Shown: one piece after another, positions 9,793 to 18,384 of the stretch
Position numbering within the stretch: position 1 is the stretch's first letter
Layout: each line of letters begins with the position of its first letter
Origin: Actinomycetes bacterium
GTDB lineage: Bacteria; Actinomycetota; Coriobacteriia; Coriobacteriales; Eggerthellaceae
Assembly: GCA_023394615.1 (NCBI GenBank)
Contig: JAEXAI010000012.1
Coordinates: 124,001 to 188,000 of the forward strand
Direction: 5' to 3'
Length of the DNA stretch: 64,000 bases
The notes under the pieces: generated by a model
The model's database searches: none
Told to the model about the DNA's origin: nothing
Seen by the model: the letters and a program-made list of their open reading frames with translations, nothing else
Made by a program: the position numbers and the translations under genes

Positions 9793-10791
9793 CTATACTT
9801 GCCCCGTCAACGCAGCTCCATTTTCAAAAGCAGGGTCTTCCAAAAGCGCGTATGCGGCACCTATCAACGGCGCATCGGAGCCCAGCGCTGCAGAAACGAT
9901 AGGTATGTCACGCAGAGGATCGAGCACCTGTGTGGCAAATCCTTCTGTCACAGCATCGCGCCATATGGCACCTGATTTGCACACTGATCCAGACAATATG
10001 ATCAATTCAGGATCGATTATGTTCGCCCACGACCCTATGGCCTGTCCCAACGCGAAACCGCTTTTTCGAAGCACGTCTTGGGCCTTCTGCTCGCCCGCGG
10101 CGCCACGACGTGAAACTTCAGCACCATCGAGCGCCGGGTCGAACGCCGGATCATCAAAATTTTTCTCTTGGTAGAGCGAGCCAATGCCCACTCCAGAGAC
10201 TATGGGCTCGACATGATCGCTTTTCCCGCATGAGCATTTAATTCCGGAGGCAGCAGGGTGCAGTGTGTGCCCGATATGGCCCGCAATACCGTGCGCCCCT
10301 CGCAATACTTTGCCATCTACCACAATAGCGCCGCCCAGCCCCGTCCCCGGAGCTACCATCAAACAGCTGGAACACCCCTTGGCCGCACCCCATCGCGTTT
10401 CTCCCAATGCATGAGATTGCACGTCACCTATCACGGAGACTGGCACGCCGAATGTCTGGTGCAACCGAAGTTGCAGATTTGTTCCTGCCCAGCCCACCAT
10501 AAGACTGCTCGAGGACAAAATAACGCCATCGGTTGGAGAAACGCAGCCTGCAGTCCCCACCCCAATGCCTTGGATGTCGAAACCGGAATCAGCCGCAACG
10601 TCTTTTATAACCTGCTCCACATTGAGCAGGATTACCTCACGACCCTCATCTGCATGCACAAGCCTTTCGCTACGACTGATGATGCGAGGTACCGAAGCGC
10701 CGTCACATAGCATAAAAGCAGCGGCTACTTTCGTGCCGCCGATGTCCACACCGACGATGCGCAAAGCCTGTTTCCCGGATTCGCCGTCCAT
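9793..10791 (-). CDS. nanK: ROK-family kinase, probable N-acetylmannosamine kinase
   Basis: Sugar kinase expected to phosphorylate ManNAc with ATP. The N-terminal phosphate motif VGVDIGGTKVAAA is followed by the ROK core VAPGTGLGGAIV and GHIGHT. The zinc motif of ROK proteins (CxCGxxGCxE) reads CSCGKSDHVE, so the third Cys is replaced by His. No N-terminal helix-turn-helix is present, so this is a kinase and not an NagC-type repressor. An open frame extends to 11079 but overlaps nanA; the ATG at 10791 next to the GVDIGGT motif gives 332 residues, the usual size. Position between nanA and nanE supports the ManNAc assignment. Confidence 0.85.
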   Translation of the reverse strand: MDGESGKQALRIVGVDIGGTKVAAAFMLCDGASVPRIISRSERLVHADEGREVILLNVEQVIKDVAADSGFDIQGIGVGTAGCVSPTDGVILSSSSLMVGWAGTNLQLRLHQTFGVPVSVIGDVQSHALGETRWGAAKGCSSCLMVAPGTGLGGAIVVDGKVLRGAHGIAGHIGHTLHPAASGIKCSCGKSDHVEPIVSGVGIGSLYQEKNFDDPAFDPALDGAEVSRRGAAGEQKAQDVLRKSGFALGQAIGSWANIIDPELIILSGSVCKSGAIWRDAVTEGFATQVLDPLRDIPIVSAALGSDAPLIGAAYALLEDPAFENGAALTGQV

Positions 10792-10802
10792 ACAATCGCT
10801 TT

Positions 10803-11750
10803 CTATTTCGTCTTTATGGGCGTGATGGGGTCGAGCATGCCCACCTTGCGCAGCACGCTGACGATATATTCCACATCCTCGCCATTTAAGGCTTGCACCG
10901 GCTCGCGCATTTGGTTGCTGTCGAATAGTCCCAGCTGCCACAGAGCCGTCTTGAATGCGCCCACTCCGGCACCGAATCCAACCGTCGATTTGATGTGACG
11001 CGTCACGAACATCAAGCGGGCCAGCTTGTCCTGCTCTTTGCGCACCGTATCCCAATCGCCTCTTTGCGACGCACGCCACATGCTCACATAGCTTTCAGGA
11101 TCGATGTTGGCAAGACCCGGTACCGCACCGTCAGCACCGCCCAGAAGCGCGCCGTCCACCACAACTTCCTGCCCGGTCAAAAGCGTCAGCGGATGTCCCG
11201 CTTCCTCGTTCATCAGCATGAGCCACCTAAAGGACACGTCATCGCCCGACGAGTCCTTCACGCCTTGGATAACACCGTCTTTGCCCAAGCGGATTAGCAT
11301 ATCCGGATCGAGTTTCGTATGCACGCACACCGGCAGATCGTAGGCAAAAAGCGGCAAGTCGATAGCTTCGCGGATCAAGCGGAAATGCTGTTCGTTTTCA
11401 CGCGGACCGCCCAAAGCATAGAATGGCGCAGTGGCCACAAGGGCATCCACGCCATATTCGCTTGCACGTTTTGCCTGATCGATCACGCGCAGCGTCTCCA
11501 TATCAATGATACCGGACAACACGGGCACGCGATGATCGACGATGCGCACCGCCTCGGCAAGCACTTGGTAGCGCTGCTCATCATTGACGAACGCCACCTC
11601 CCCGCTCGAGCCCAAAAAGAACAAACCATCCACGCCCGCATCAATCATATGGTTGATTGAGCGCTCGAAACTGGGTATGTCCAGATTTCTGTCTTCATCG
11701 AGCGGTACGACCACCGGTGGAATGATTCCTTTAAATTCTATATTCGCCAT
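10803..11750 (-). CDS. nanA: N-acetylneuraminate lyase (DHDPS/NAL family)
   Basis: Class I aldolase predicted to split N-acetylneuraminate into ManNAc and pyruvate. The TIM-barrel protein has FLGSSGEVAF (pyruvate-binding GSSGE loop), a Tyr in LFAYDLPV and the Schiff-base Lys in VIQGVKDSSGD. Family members also include dihydrodipicolinate synthase and other aldolases; the flanking nanK, nanE, nagBA and sialic acid-type transporter make NAL the best call. The ATG at 11750 is used (315 residues) since the sequence before it resembles no homologue; AAAGGAA lies 13 nt upstream. It is 31 bp after the second ATPase gene. Confidence 0.82.
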   Translation of the reverse strand: MANIEFKGIIPPVVVPLDEDRNLDIPSFERSINHMIDAGVDGLFFLGSSGEVAFVNDEQRYQVLAEAVRIVDHRVPVLSGIIDMETLRVIDQAKRASEYGVDALVATAPFYALGGPRENEQHFRLIREAIDLPLFAYDLPVCVHTKLDPDMLIRLGKDGVIQGVKDSSGDDVSFRWLMLMNEEAGHPLTLLTGQEVVVDGALLGGADGAVPGLANIDPESYVSMWRASQRGDWDTVRKEQDKLARLMFVTRHIKSTVGFGAGVGAFKTALWQLGLFDSNQMREPVQALNGEDVEYIVSVLRKVGMLDPITPIKTK

Positions 11751-11781
11751 ATTCGTTTCAGATTCCTTTTGTAGTCGTTTC

Positions 11782-12651
11782 CTATTTCGCAAGCCTGCTT
11801 GCATCGGGATGCAAAAGCGAGGGTGCAGCACCCAGAAGCTTTTTGGTGTAGTCATCCTGCGGATGCTCGAACACCTGACGCGCAGGACCGCGCTCAACGC
11901 AAACCCCGTCGTTCATGACGGCGATATTGTCGCTGATGTAGCGCACCGTTTGAATGTCATGGCTGATGAACACCATGGAAAGCCCCAGTTCGCGCTTAAG
12001 ATCCATCAATAGGTTCAGAATCTGCGCGCGCACTGAAACGTCCAACGCGCTCGTGGGCTCATCGGCAATGATGGCATCAGGCGAAAGCGCGAGCGCTCGG
12101 GCGATGGCCACACGTTGGCGTTGACCGCCGGAAAGCTGGCCAGGCAGCGCGTCCATAACCGAGCTTGGCAGACCGACCATGCCAATCAATTCGATTGCAC
12201 GCTTCTCACGCTCATCAGGCGTGCCTATTTTGTGCACCTGCAGCGGGTCGATTAGCTGATCGTGCACCGTCATACGCGCATTTAATGCAGTGGCCGGATC
12301 TTGGAAGACCACAGATATCACGCGTCCGATAGCGCGGCGTGTAGCTGACGTGCGCTTGGTAACATCTTCGCCTTTGAAAAACACGTGCCCGCTGGTGGGG
12401 TCTTGCAGCCCGCACATCACATTTGCCGTTGTGGATTTACCGCATCCGGATTCGCCGACAATGCCCAACGTCTCACCGGGCATCACCATCAAATCCAAAT
12501 CCTTCACCGCATGCACTTTGTTTGGATGAAGCAAAGAACCGGTACGCGTTTTGAAGATGACATTCACGCATTCTAGCTTGATGATGGGAACAACATCGGC
12601 TTGCGCAGATGATTGCGCATTCGTTTCCGCTTGTCTCACTTCCTCGCTCAT
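11782..12651 (-). CDS. sialic acid ABC transporter ATPase (SatD/OppF-type)
   Basis: Nucleotide-binding subunit of an oligopeptide-type (family 5) ABC importer. Walker A is GESGCGKST, the signature LSGGQRQRVAIARAL, and Walker B IIADEPTSALDVS; the C-terminal PARQVFEHPQDDYTKKLL segment is the OppDF extension. It overlaps the upstream fusion gene by 4 bp (12648-12651) and has a GGGAGG ribosome binding site. Operon position directly before nanA-nanK-nanE indicates that the importer handles sialic acid, like the SatABCD type, though peptide transport cannot be ruled out from the subunit alone. Confidence 0.85.
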   Translation of the reverse strand: MSEEVRQAETNAQSSAQADVVPIIKLECVNVIFKTRTGSLLHPNKVHAVKDLDLMVMPGETLGIVGESGCGKSTTANVMCGLQDPTSGHVFFKGEDVTKRTSATRRAIGRVISVVFQDPATALNARMTVHDQLIDPLQVHKIGTPDEREKRAIELIGMVGLPSSVMDALPGQLSGGQRQRVAIARALALSPDAIIADEPTSALDVSVRAQILNLLMDLKRELGLSMVFISHDIQTVRYISDNIAVMNDGVCVERGPARQVFEHPQDDYTKKLLGAAPSLLHPDASRLAK

Positions 12652-14672
12652 GCCGCACCTCCCTCCGGTGAAAACGGCACCAGTCCGAGCCGCTTCATCT
12701 CCGCATCAGGCAACTCAGCGTAGTAATGGTTCGTCTGAGCGACCCGTTTCAGCACTGGTCGCACATCGCATACGATATCAGGATGGCTGGAGCGCGGTGC
12801 GAAACGATCGCCCTTGGCAAAATCGCGAGGGCTGGGTACCGAACCGGGCACCTGATGCAAACGTCCTGCACCAGCCTCAATGGAAAGCACCGAGCCCAGA
12901 AGACCGCGCGTGTATTCATGGACGGGATAGCACAAAATGTCTTTTACGCCACCCTGCTCCACTACCTGACCTGCATACATAACGGTGATGGAGTTGGCCA
13001 CTTCGGCTACCAGAGCCAAGTCGTGGCTGACAAACACCATGGCGAACCCAAGCTCTTTCTGCAGACGGTTCAAAAGATCGATAACCTGCTTTTGCACGGT
13101 CACGTCCAAAGCCGTAGTGGGCTCATCGCAAATGATGAGCTTCGGATCGCGCGTCAGAGCCATGGCGATTAGCACACGCTGGCGCTGGCCACCGGAAAGC
13201 TCGTGAGGATAAGAATCCAACGTACGCTGCGGATCCAAGCCCACAAGCTCCAGCAACTCTTCGGCTGTGCGCGTGCCACCGCGTGAAGTCAGCTGCTTCA
13301 TCTGCTTTTTTATGAGCATCGAAGGGTTCAGCGAAGACAACGCATCCTGATAAACCATCGATATCTCGGTACCGCGCAGTGCATTCATTTCCTTGGGATC
13401 CATCTTCAACAGGTCTTTGCCCTGATACAGAATGCGACCGGAAGATATCTGCGCTTTCGGATCGAGCAGCCCCATAATGGTCAACGCGGTAATGGATTTA
13501 CCGCAGCCGGATTCACCGACAAGGCCCATGGTCTGTCTGGGGCGCACGACGAAACTGATGTGATCAATCACATCCACGTCACCGTGGCGCGGGAAACGGA
13601 TGGAGAGGTCTTCCACCTGCAAGATTGGTTCCACGTCTGAATGCGCTTCGAATCTATCGTTTCGGGATAGCTCGATTGCCTTCAGCTCTCCCAAGCGCCG
13701 CTTAAGCGATTCCGCCTGCTGCTTGTAGGCCATTTTCGGGTTCGCGACCAGCATGTCAGCCTCGCGGTTTGATGCCAGGTTCGCATCGCTTGCCTGCACA
13801 GCTGCTTTAGGAGCAGCGGCCATAGCGTCGGTCATGCCCTCGGAAAGGATGTTCAGACATAGCACGGTGACCATGATAGCCAAGCCCGGGAACAGCGCCT
13901 GCCACCAACGACCGGCCAGCACGCCTGCGCGCGCATCGGAGAGAATGTTGCCCCAAGTAGGCGTAGGCTCGGGAATGCCCGCGCTGATAAATGAAAGGCT
14001 GGCCTCGAAAACGATTGCATCAGCTACCAGCACGATTGTGAATACCATGATGGGCGCGATGCAGTTGCGCATCACGTGCTTTACCAATATCCACGGGGCT
14101 CGCGCACCGGAAACCACCACAGCGCGCACGTAGTCTTTGCCGTACTCACTCACGACGTTCGCCCTCACCACACGCGTAATCTGGGGAATGTAGAGAAAGC
14201 CGATGGCGAAAACCAGCGACGGCAATGAATTGCCGAACACCGTTACGAACACAGCTGCCAGCGCGATGCCGGGAAACGACATGATGACGTCCATGCAGCG
14301 CATGATCACTTCGGAGACGCCCTTGCTGGAAACTGCGGCGATGGAGCCGAAAATCGAGCCGAACACGAGCGCCATGCCCGTAGCGCACAAGCCGATGACC
14401 AGCGAGTAGCGCGCACCGTATATCATGCGCGATAAAACGTCGCGGCCCTTGTCGTCTGTGCCGAACAAAAAGTCGGCTGAAGGAGGTTGACGTGCTATGA
14501 AAATCTCTAGCGGGTTATGGGGTGCCACAAATGGCGCGAACACGGCAATGAGCGCAATTGACACCAGCACGATAAGGCTGATGCGTGCGCCCCACGACAT
14601 ATTCTTCCAGCGACGGAATTTAACCTTGCCAGGGTTTTCCTCCATCTTCTTGACTGTTTTCTCACGCCACAT
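12648..14672 (-). CDS. fused ABC permease-ATPase (SatC-like, OppC+OppD)
   Basis: Single 674-residue protein joining a membrane permease and an ATPase. Residues 1 to about 290 are an OppC-type permease with six membrane helices and the EAA-like loop (VSGARAPWILVKHVMRN). A charged linker of about 55 residues follows (KMAYKQQAESLKRRLGE). From about residue 348 comes a full ATPase: GESGCGKSI, LSGGQRQRVLIAMAL, IICDEPTTALDVT, and an OppD C-terminus. The frame is uninterrupted. Such a permease-ATPase fusion is known from SatC-type sialic acid importers, which fits the nan genes downstream. The ATG at 14672 starts 1 bp after the stop of the preceding permease gene. Confidence 0.9.
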   Translation of the reverse strand: MWREKTVKKMEENPGKVKFRRWKNMSWGARISLIVLVSIALIAVFAPFVAPHNPLEIFIARQPPSADFLFGTDDKGRDVLSRMIYGARYSLVIGLCATGMALVFGSIFGSIAAVSSKGVSEVIMRCMDVIMSFPGIALAAVFVTVFGNSLPSLVFAIGFLYIPQITRVVRANVVSEYGKDYVRAVVVSGARAPWILVKHVMRNCIAPIMVFTIVLVADAIVFEASLSFISAGIPEPTPTWGNILSDARAGVLAGRWWQALFPGLAIMVTVLCLNILSEGMTDAMAAAPKAAVQASDANLASNREADMLVANPKMAYKQQAESLKRRLGELKAIELSRNDRFEAHSDVEPILQVEDLSIRFPRHGDVDVIDHISFVVRPRQTMGLVGESGCGKSITALTIMGLLDPKAQISSGRILYQGKDLLKMDPKEMNALRGTEISMVYQDALSSLNPSMLIKKQMKQLTSRGGTRTAEELLELVGLDPQRTLDSYPHELSGGQRQRVLIAMALTRDPKLIICDEPTTALDVTVQKQVIDLLNRLQKELGFAMVFVSHDLALVAEVANSITVMYAGQVVEQGGVKDILCYPVHEYTRGLLGSVLSIEAGAGRLHQVPGSVPSPRDFAKGDRFAPRSSHPDIVCDVRPVLKRVAQTNHYYAELPDAEMKRLGLVPFSPEGGAA

Positions 14673-14673
14673 G

Positions 14674-15630
14674 CTACACCGTCCTGATTCTGGGGTTGAT
14701 CACGATGTAGAGCATATCCACAACGATATTGATGACGATGAACGTCAAGGCTACCACCAAGGTAACGCCCTGCACGAGCGTGGGGTAATTCTCCTGCACG
14801 CCCTGCAAAATCGCCATGCCCATGCCGGGCAGGTTGAAAATAACCTCGATGACCACCGCGCCACCAATCAAATAACCGATGCGCAAGCCCAAAACCGTGA
14901 CAGGCGTGATAAGCGCGTTGCGCAACACGTTGCGTGCCACTACGATGCGCTTAGGGATGCCGAAACCGATAGCCGTTCGCACGTAGTCTTTATCGAGCTC
15001 TTCCACCATTGCCGTGCGGATTACGCGTGTGAGTTGGCCTGCAACAGGCACACCTAGAGCAAACGACGGCATGGCCATACGCGCAAGGTAACCACCGGGA
15101 TCAGTGGAAAACGATGGCAAAGGACCCGCTGCGGGCAGCATGTGCAGCGTGGATGAGAACAGCAGTATCAACAGCACAGCCAACCAAAACGATGGGGTGG
15201 CTATGCAGGCGATACTGAAAACCCTGATTATCTTGTCGGGCCATCGGTCCCTATACAAGGCCGATAGCACACCGAGCACAAGGGCAAGCACCACCGCGAT
15301 GAGAAGACCGATGAACGTCAATTGCAAGGTGATGGGCAAAGCAGAGTTTACCTTGGCAGCAACCGAACTCTCGTTCGCTCCATACGTGCCTAAGTCGCCT
15401 TGGCACATACCAACAAGGAAGTTGCCATACTGAACGATCCAGGGTTCGTTCAAACCATGGTCGACGCGATACTGATCCAACGCCTCCTCTGAAGCCCCTT
15501 CGCCCAAGGCCGAGTAGGCCGGGTCGATTGGGGAAAACGACATGAGGAAGAACACGAGAATGGTGACGCCGAAGACCATGATGGGCAGCGCTATAAGTCG
15601 CTTTCCGATCAGCCTGAGCAGATTATTCAC
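14674..15630 (-). CDS. sialic acid ABC transporter permease (SatB/OppB-type)
   Basis: Membrane subunit of the importer, with an N-terminal membrane helix (LIALPIMVFGVTILVFFLMS), an extracytoplasmic loop and five further helices. The OppB-family EAA loop is seen at RTAIGFGIPKRIVVARNVLRNAL. The translated frame can be opened at 15669, but a GTG at 15630 preceded by AGGAGG at 6 nt spacing is clearly the better start and gives 318 residues beginning before NNLLRLIGKRL. It forms the heterodimeric channel with the permease half of the downstream fusion protein. Confidence 0.9.
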   Translation of the reverse strand: MNNLLRLIGKRLIALPIMVFGVTILVFFLMSFSPIDPAYSALGEGASEEALDQYRVDHGLNEPWIVQYGNFLVGMCQGDLGTYGANESSVAAKVNSALPITLQLTFIGLLIAVVLALVLGVLSALYRDRWPDKIIRVFSIACIATPSFWLAVLLILLFSSTLHMLPAAGPLPSFSTDPGGYLARMAMPSFALGVPVAGQLTRVIRTAMVEELDKDYVRTAIGFGIPKRIVVARNVLRNALITPVTVLGLRIGYLIGGAVVIEVIFNLPGMGMAILQGVQENYPTLVQGVTLVVALTFIVINIVVDMLYIVINPRIRTV

Positions 15631-15678
15631 CGATTCCCTCCTTTCACCTTGCTTGACACACAACGCCATTCTACCTTA

Positions 15679-15710
15679 GCAGGCCTGCACCGGAATCGAT
15701 GCAGGCCTGC
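15679..15710 (-). promoter_or_regulatory. intercistronic hairpin between binding-protein and permease genes
   Basis: Perfect 11-bp inverted repeat (GCAGGCCTGCA / TGCAGGCCTGC) with a 10-nt loop, between the stop of the binding-protein gene and the permease start. There is no T-run after it in the direction of transcription, so it is more likely an mRNA-stabilising or attenuating hairpin that lets the binding protein be made in excess, as is common in ABC importer operons. Confidence 0.6.
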
Positions 15711-15739
15711 GTTCGAGCTATTTCTTTGAAATCGGCAAA

Positions 15740-17332
15740 CTACTTCGATTTCGTTGCGGCACCGATAAAGTTCAAGCCGGTCGTGCCGATAGGCGTGTAA
15801 TCGGAGAGCTTGTCGGCGTAGTAACCCGTGACCATCTGACGATGGAACAGCGGATACAGGGGAACCTGCTCGGCGATGATGTCAAAGCAGTCATTCCATG
15901 CATCCTGCTGAGCGCTACCTGTGGCCTCAACGGCCTCCTGCATTTTTGCATGCAGTTCGGTGTACTTCGCGGAATCTTTCCACTGGGTGCGCTTCTTGGT
16001 CCAAGTGTTGTCACCGTACCACCAGTTCATCAGCAAATCGGGGTCGTTGCCGAATACCGAGGGGTCGCCCGGTGCCAGCACAACGTCGAAGTCCGGATTG
16101 TCCGTATCGGTGCGGTTGCTGTACAGGGCGGCAGATGCCTGCTCCTGAATGCTCACACTAATACCAGCTGCCTCGAGGTCGTTTTTGATCTGCGGGGACA
16201 GGGCCTTGATCCAAGAGTGGTCCGTGGTATCCAGCGTAATGGACAGACCGGATACTCCAGCATCTGCGAGCAGGCTTTTTGCCTTGGCGGTGTCATAGGT
16301 GTACACCGTGGCAGCCTTGTGGTAATTCGCATGATTTTCCGGCAGGAAGCATGTGACCTTGGCAGCCAGACCGCTCATGGCGTTGCTGATCAGCTTGTCG
16401 TAATCGATGGCATAGAAGAATGCCTCACGTACGCGATAGTCATCGAAAGGCGTCTTTTTGGTGTTGAACATCAAGAAAGGCAAGTTGAAGCCCTGCACCT
16501 GTTCGTTTTTCGCGCCAGCGGATTCGAGCTGAGCGATAACGTCGGCCGGAACGCTTTCCATGGCCATGACGGTACCCTCTTGCAAAGCGGTGGTACGAGC
16601 GGTGTCGTCCTTGATGATGCTCCAAGTCATCGAGCTGTCCTTGGCGGCATAGTCGCCATTGTAGTTCGAATTAGGTGCAAAAGTGATGGTCTTCTCATCG
16701 ATGGAGTCGTAGACCCACGGACCGGTGCCGACGGGCTTTGCGGTCAGCTCTGCATCGGTGGCAGCAGCGGGAACAACCTTGATAAGGCTCAGACGCTCTT
16801 TCACCAGAGAGAACGGATAGGCCAGTTTGACGTCGACTGTCGTATCATCTACAGCAGTGATGCCGGCAATCCAAGCCAGCATCGGCACGTACAGATTGCC
16901 GGTCTTGTTCGTGCGCTCATACGACGCGACAACGTCAGCTGCGGTCACAGCGGTGCCATCGGAGAATTTAGCTCCGTCGCGCAACTTCACTTTATACTCG
17001 GTCTCGGAGACCTTTTCGGGGTCGCCAGCCGCAAGCGCCTTGTAGGGCTTATACGTGCTCATATTCAGCTCGTAGAGACCCTCGACCACATGCCAGTTCG
17101 AACCCAAGGCCAGAGCCGACGAGGTGGTTGACGGATGGTAGTTCTTGGTCTCATAGGCCACAGCTGCGGTCAAATTGCCGCCACCGACCTTAGCCGACGA
17201 AGAGCTGCTCGATGATGACGAGCTGCTTGAACCAGAGCTGCATCCAGCCAAGCCGACGCTGACCGCAGCAGCAGCTGCAGCACTTGCCGCCACGAACTGA
17301 CGACGAGAAACCATGTACTTCTTGCTTTCCAT
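15740..17332 (-). CDS. extracellular solute-binding protein family 5, probable sialic acid receptor (SatA-like lipoprotein)
   Basis: Lipid-anchored receptor of the importer and first gene of the sialic acid operon. From the ATG at 17332 (AGGAGG 4 nt upstream) the 530-residue protein begins with a signal carrying a twin arginine (VSRRQFVAAS) and a lipobox LAGC at about residue 29, followed by a Ser-run linker of about 20 residues. The mature part has the family 5 pattern (LRDGAKFSDGTAVTAADVV and YDTAKAKSLLADAG). The combination of RR and lipobox suggests Tat export followed by lipidation, which is common in Actinobacteria. Ligand assignment rests on operon context; family 5 mostly binds peptides. 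Confidence 0.85.
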   Translation of the reverse strand: MESKKYMVSRRQFVAASAAAAAAVSVGLAGCSSGSSSSSSSSSSSSAKVGGGNLTAAVAYETKNYHPSTTSSALALGSNWHVVEGLYELNMSTYKPYKALAAGDPEKVSETEYKVKLRDGAKFSDGTAVTAADVVASYERTNKTGNLYVPMLAWIAGITAVDDTTVDVKLAYPFSLVKERLSLIKVVPAAATDAELTAKPVGTGPWVYDSIDEKTITFAPNSNYNGDYAAKDSSMTWSIIKDDTARTTALQEGTVMAMESVPADVIAQLESAGAKNEQVQGFNLPFLMFNTKKTPFDDYRVREAFFYAIDYDKLISNAMSGLAAKVTCFLPENHANYHKAATVYTYDTAKAKSLLADAGVSGLSITLDTTDHSWIKALSPQIKNDLEAAGISVSIQEQASAALYSNRTDTDNPDFDVVLAPGDPSVFGNDPDLLMNWWYGDNTWTKKRTQWKDSAKYTELHAKMQEAVEATGSAQQDAWNDCFDIIAEQVPLYPLFHRQMVTGYYADKLSDYTPIGTTGLNFIGAATKSK

Positions 17333-17363
17333 TATCCCTCCTAAGAATAATTTCTTATGCATT

Positions 17364-17392
17364 CGAATGTACCCGATACCGAATGTATCCGA
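17364..17392. promoter_or_regulatory. 13-bp direct repeats upstream of the sialic acid operon (candidate operator)
   Basis: CGAATGTACCCGA at 17364-17376 and CGAATGTATCCGA at 17380-17392 match at 12 of 13 positions with a 16-bp period. They lie 32-60 bp before the start codon of the binding-protein gene, a place where a regulator would control the whole transport and catabolic operon. No regulator gene is adjacent. Confidence 0.5.
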
Positions 17393-17491
17393 ACATTGAG
17401 TATTTTGACCGAGATTTTACAGAAACGCAATGAGTTATTGCCAAGAATAAAAGACACACAAGCTCAACCCAAATCCAGAGGCAGGCTTTCG

Positions 17492-18181
17492 CTATCTCCC
17501 CATATCGAAATCAAGAGAATCGATTACCAAACGCTTTGCTTGCGTGTTGGGAAAAATGGTTACGCATTCGCCCCATGCCGATGACAGCAGGTCTTTTGCT
17601 TGGTCAAGCAGCCATTCACGTACCACTACCACAGCGTTTTCATACAAAACAGTGGGTCCAAGGCCAAGCAAAGAGAGGGCACAAGTCAAGCCCGCATTGC
17701 GCTGTAGCTCAAGAATTCCCAACTCATCCACAACAAGCAGACCCCTCCTAGCATGTTCGCCGCTATCAAAGCTATCGCGAAAAGATGAGCCCCCCTTGCG
17801 CGGAAAACCGTGAGCACCCTCATGCGATTTACAGCATTCTTGCTGCAGGTTCTCGAAATGCTGGTTGACTGCGCTTATCGCATCGTCGGAAATCGACCAT
17901 GCCAGCTTTCCCGCACTACTTTGCGTATTGGCAAAGTTTTTAGCTTCCGGCGAATCGGCTCGCCGAGCAAAGCTGACGCTTTTGTTTTGGGGCAGCAGGA
18001 CGTTGTCGATGCCGGTTTTGACTCGATGGATTTCGCCGCCGTCAAAAGTTTCCTCCCAAACCCCTGGCGCTATCACACCGTACGGCGCTCCCCCGGCAAA
18101 ATAAACGGACTCCACCAAATCTTGGAGCCACCGGGTTTTGCCGGTTTGAATATCTCCGGTCAACAGATAGAGCGCGCTCAT
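17492..18181 (-). CDS. THEP1-like nucleoside-triphosphatase
   Basis: P-loop protein of 229 residues. Walker A is GDIQTGKT at residues 9-16 and Walker B is GLLVVDELGILEL near residue 143, the DELGxxE form that marks the THEP1/NTPase_1 family of small nucleotide hydrolases. The middle part (residues 80-135) is longer and less ordered than in typical THEP1. An ATG at 18181 follows GGAGG at 9 nt spacing. It is on the same strand as, and 159 bp upstream of, the sialic acid operon. The biological substrate of this family is not established, and nothing nearby settles it. Confidence 0.72.
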   Translation of the reverse strand: MSALYLLTGDIQTGKTRWLQDLVESVYFAGGAPYGVIAPGVWEETFDGGEIHRVKTGIDNVLLPQNKSVSFARRADSPEAKNFANTQSSAGKLAWSISDDAISAVNQHFENLQQECCKSHEGAHGFPRKGGSSFRDSFDSGEHARRGLLVVDELGILELQRNAGLTCALSLLGLGPTVLYENAVVVVREWLLDQAKDLLSSAWGECVTIFPNTQAKRLVIDSLDFDMGR

Positions 18182-18254
18182 GCAATCATTCCTCCATAAA
18201 GTGCGGTGCGTTCAACAAGAAATAGACGTTTCTTGATGTTCGTAAAAAACATCG

Positions 18255-18282
18255 TTGTAGCTTCCACAAGGTACGCTATACT
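18255..18282 (+). promoter_or_regulatory. sigma-70-type promoter of the CAT tRNA
   Basis: TTGTAG, 16-nt spacer, TATACT; the -10 ends 15 bp before the first tRNA base, as expected for a stable RNA gene. Confidence 0.6.
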
Positions 18283-18297
18283 GTCATACGCTTTCAA

Positions 18298-18372
18298 GGG
18301 CCTATAGCTCAACGGTGGAGCAGAGGACTCATAATCCTTTGGTTGCAGGTTCGAATCCTGCTGGGCCCACCA
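18298..18372 (+). tRNA. tRNA with CAT anticodon (tRNA-Ile2 or elongator tRNA-Met)
   Basis: A 75-nt cloverleaf: acceptor GGGCCTA pairs with TGGGCCC (one G-U), D-arm AGCTC/GAGC, anticodon stem GGACT/AATCC with loop holding CAT at 18330-18332, T-arm GCAGGTTCGAATCCTGC, and an encoded CCA. The GGACTCATAATCC anticodon arm resembles lysidine-modified tRNA-Ile2 genes, so it may read ATA codons; a search with a tRNA classifier would decide between Ile2 and elongator Met. It has its own promoter and terminator. Confidence 0.93.
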
Positions 18373-18384
18373 TTTGAAACCGAA

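Noticed and set aside
9793..10791. NagC-type repressor (ROK)
   Set aside because: No N-terminal helix-turn-helix; the protein starts at the kinase phosphate motif.
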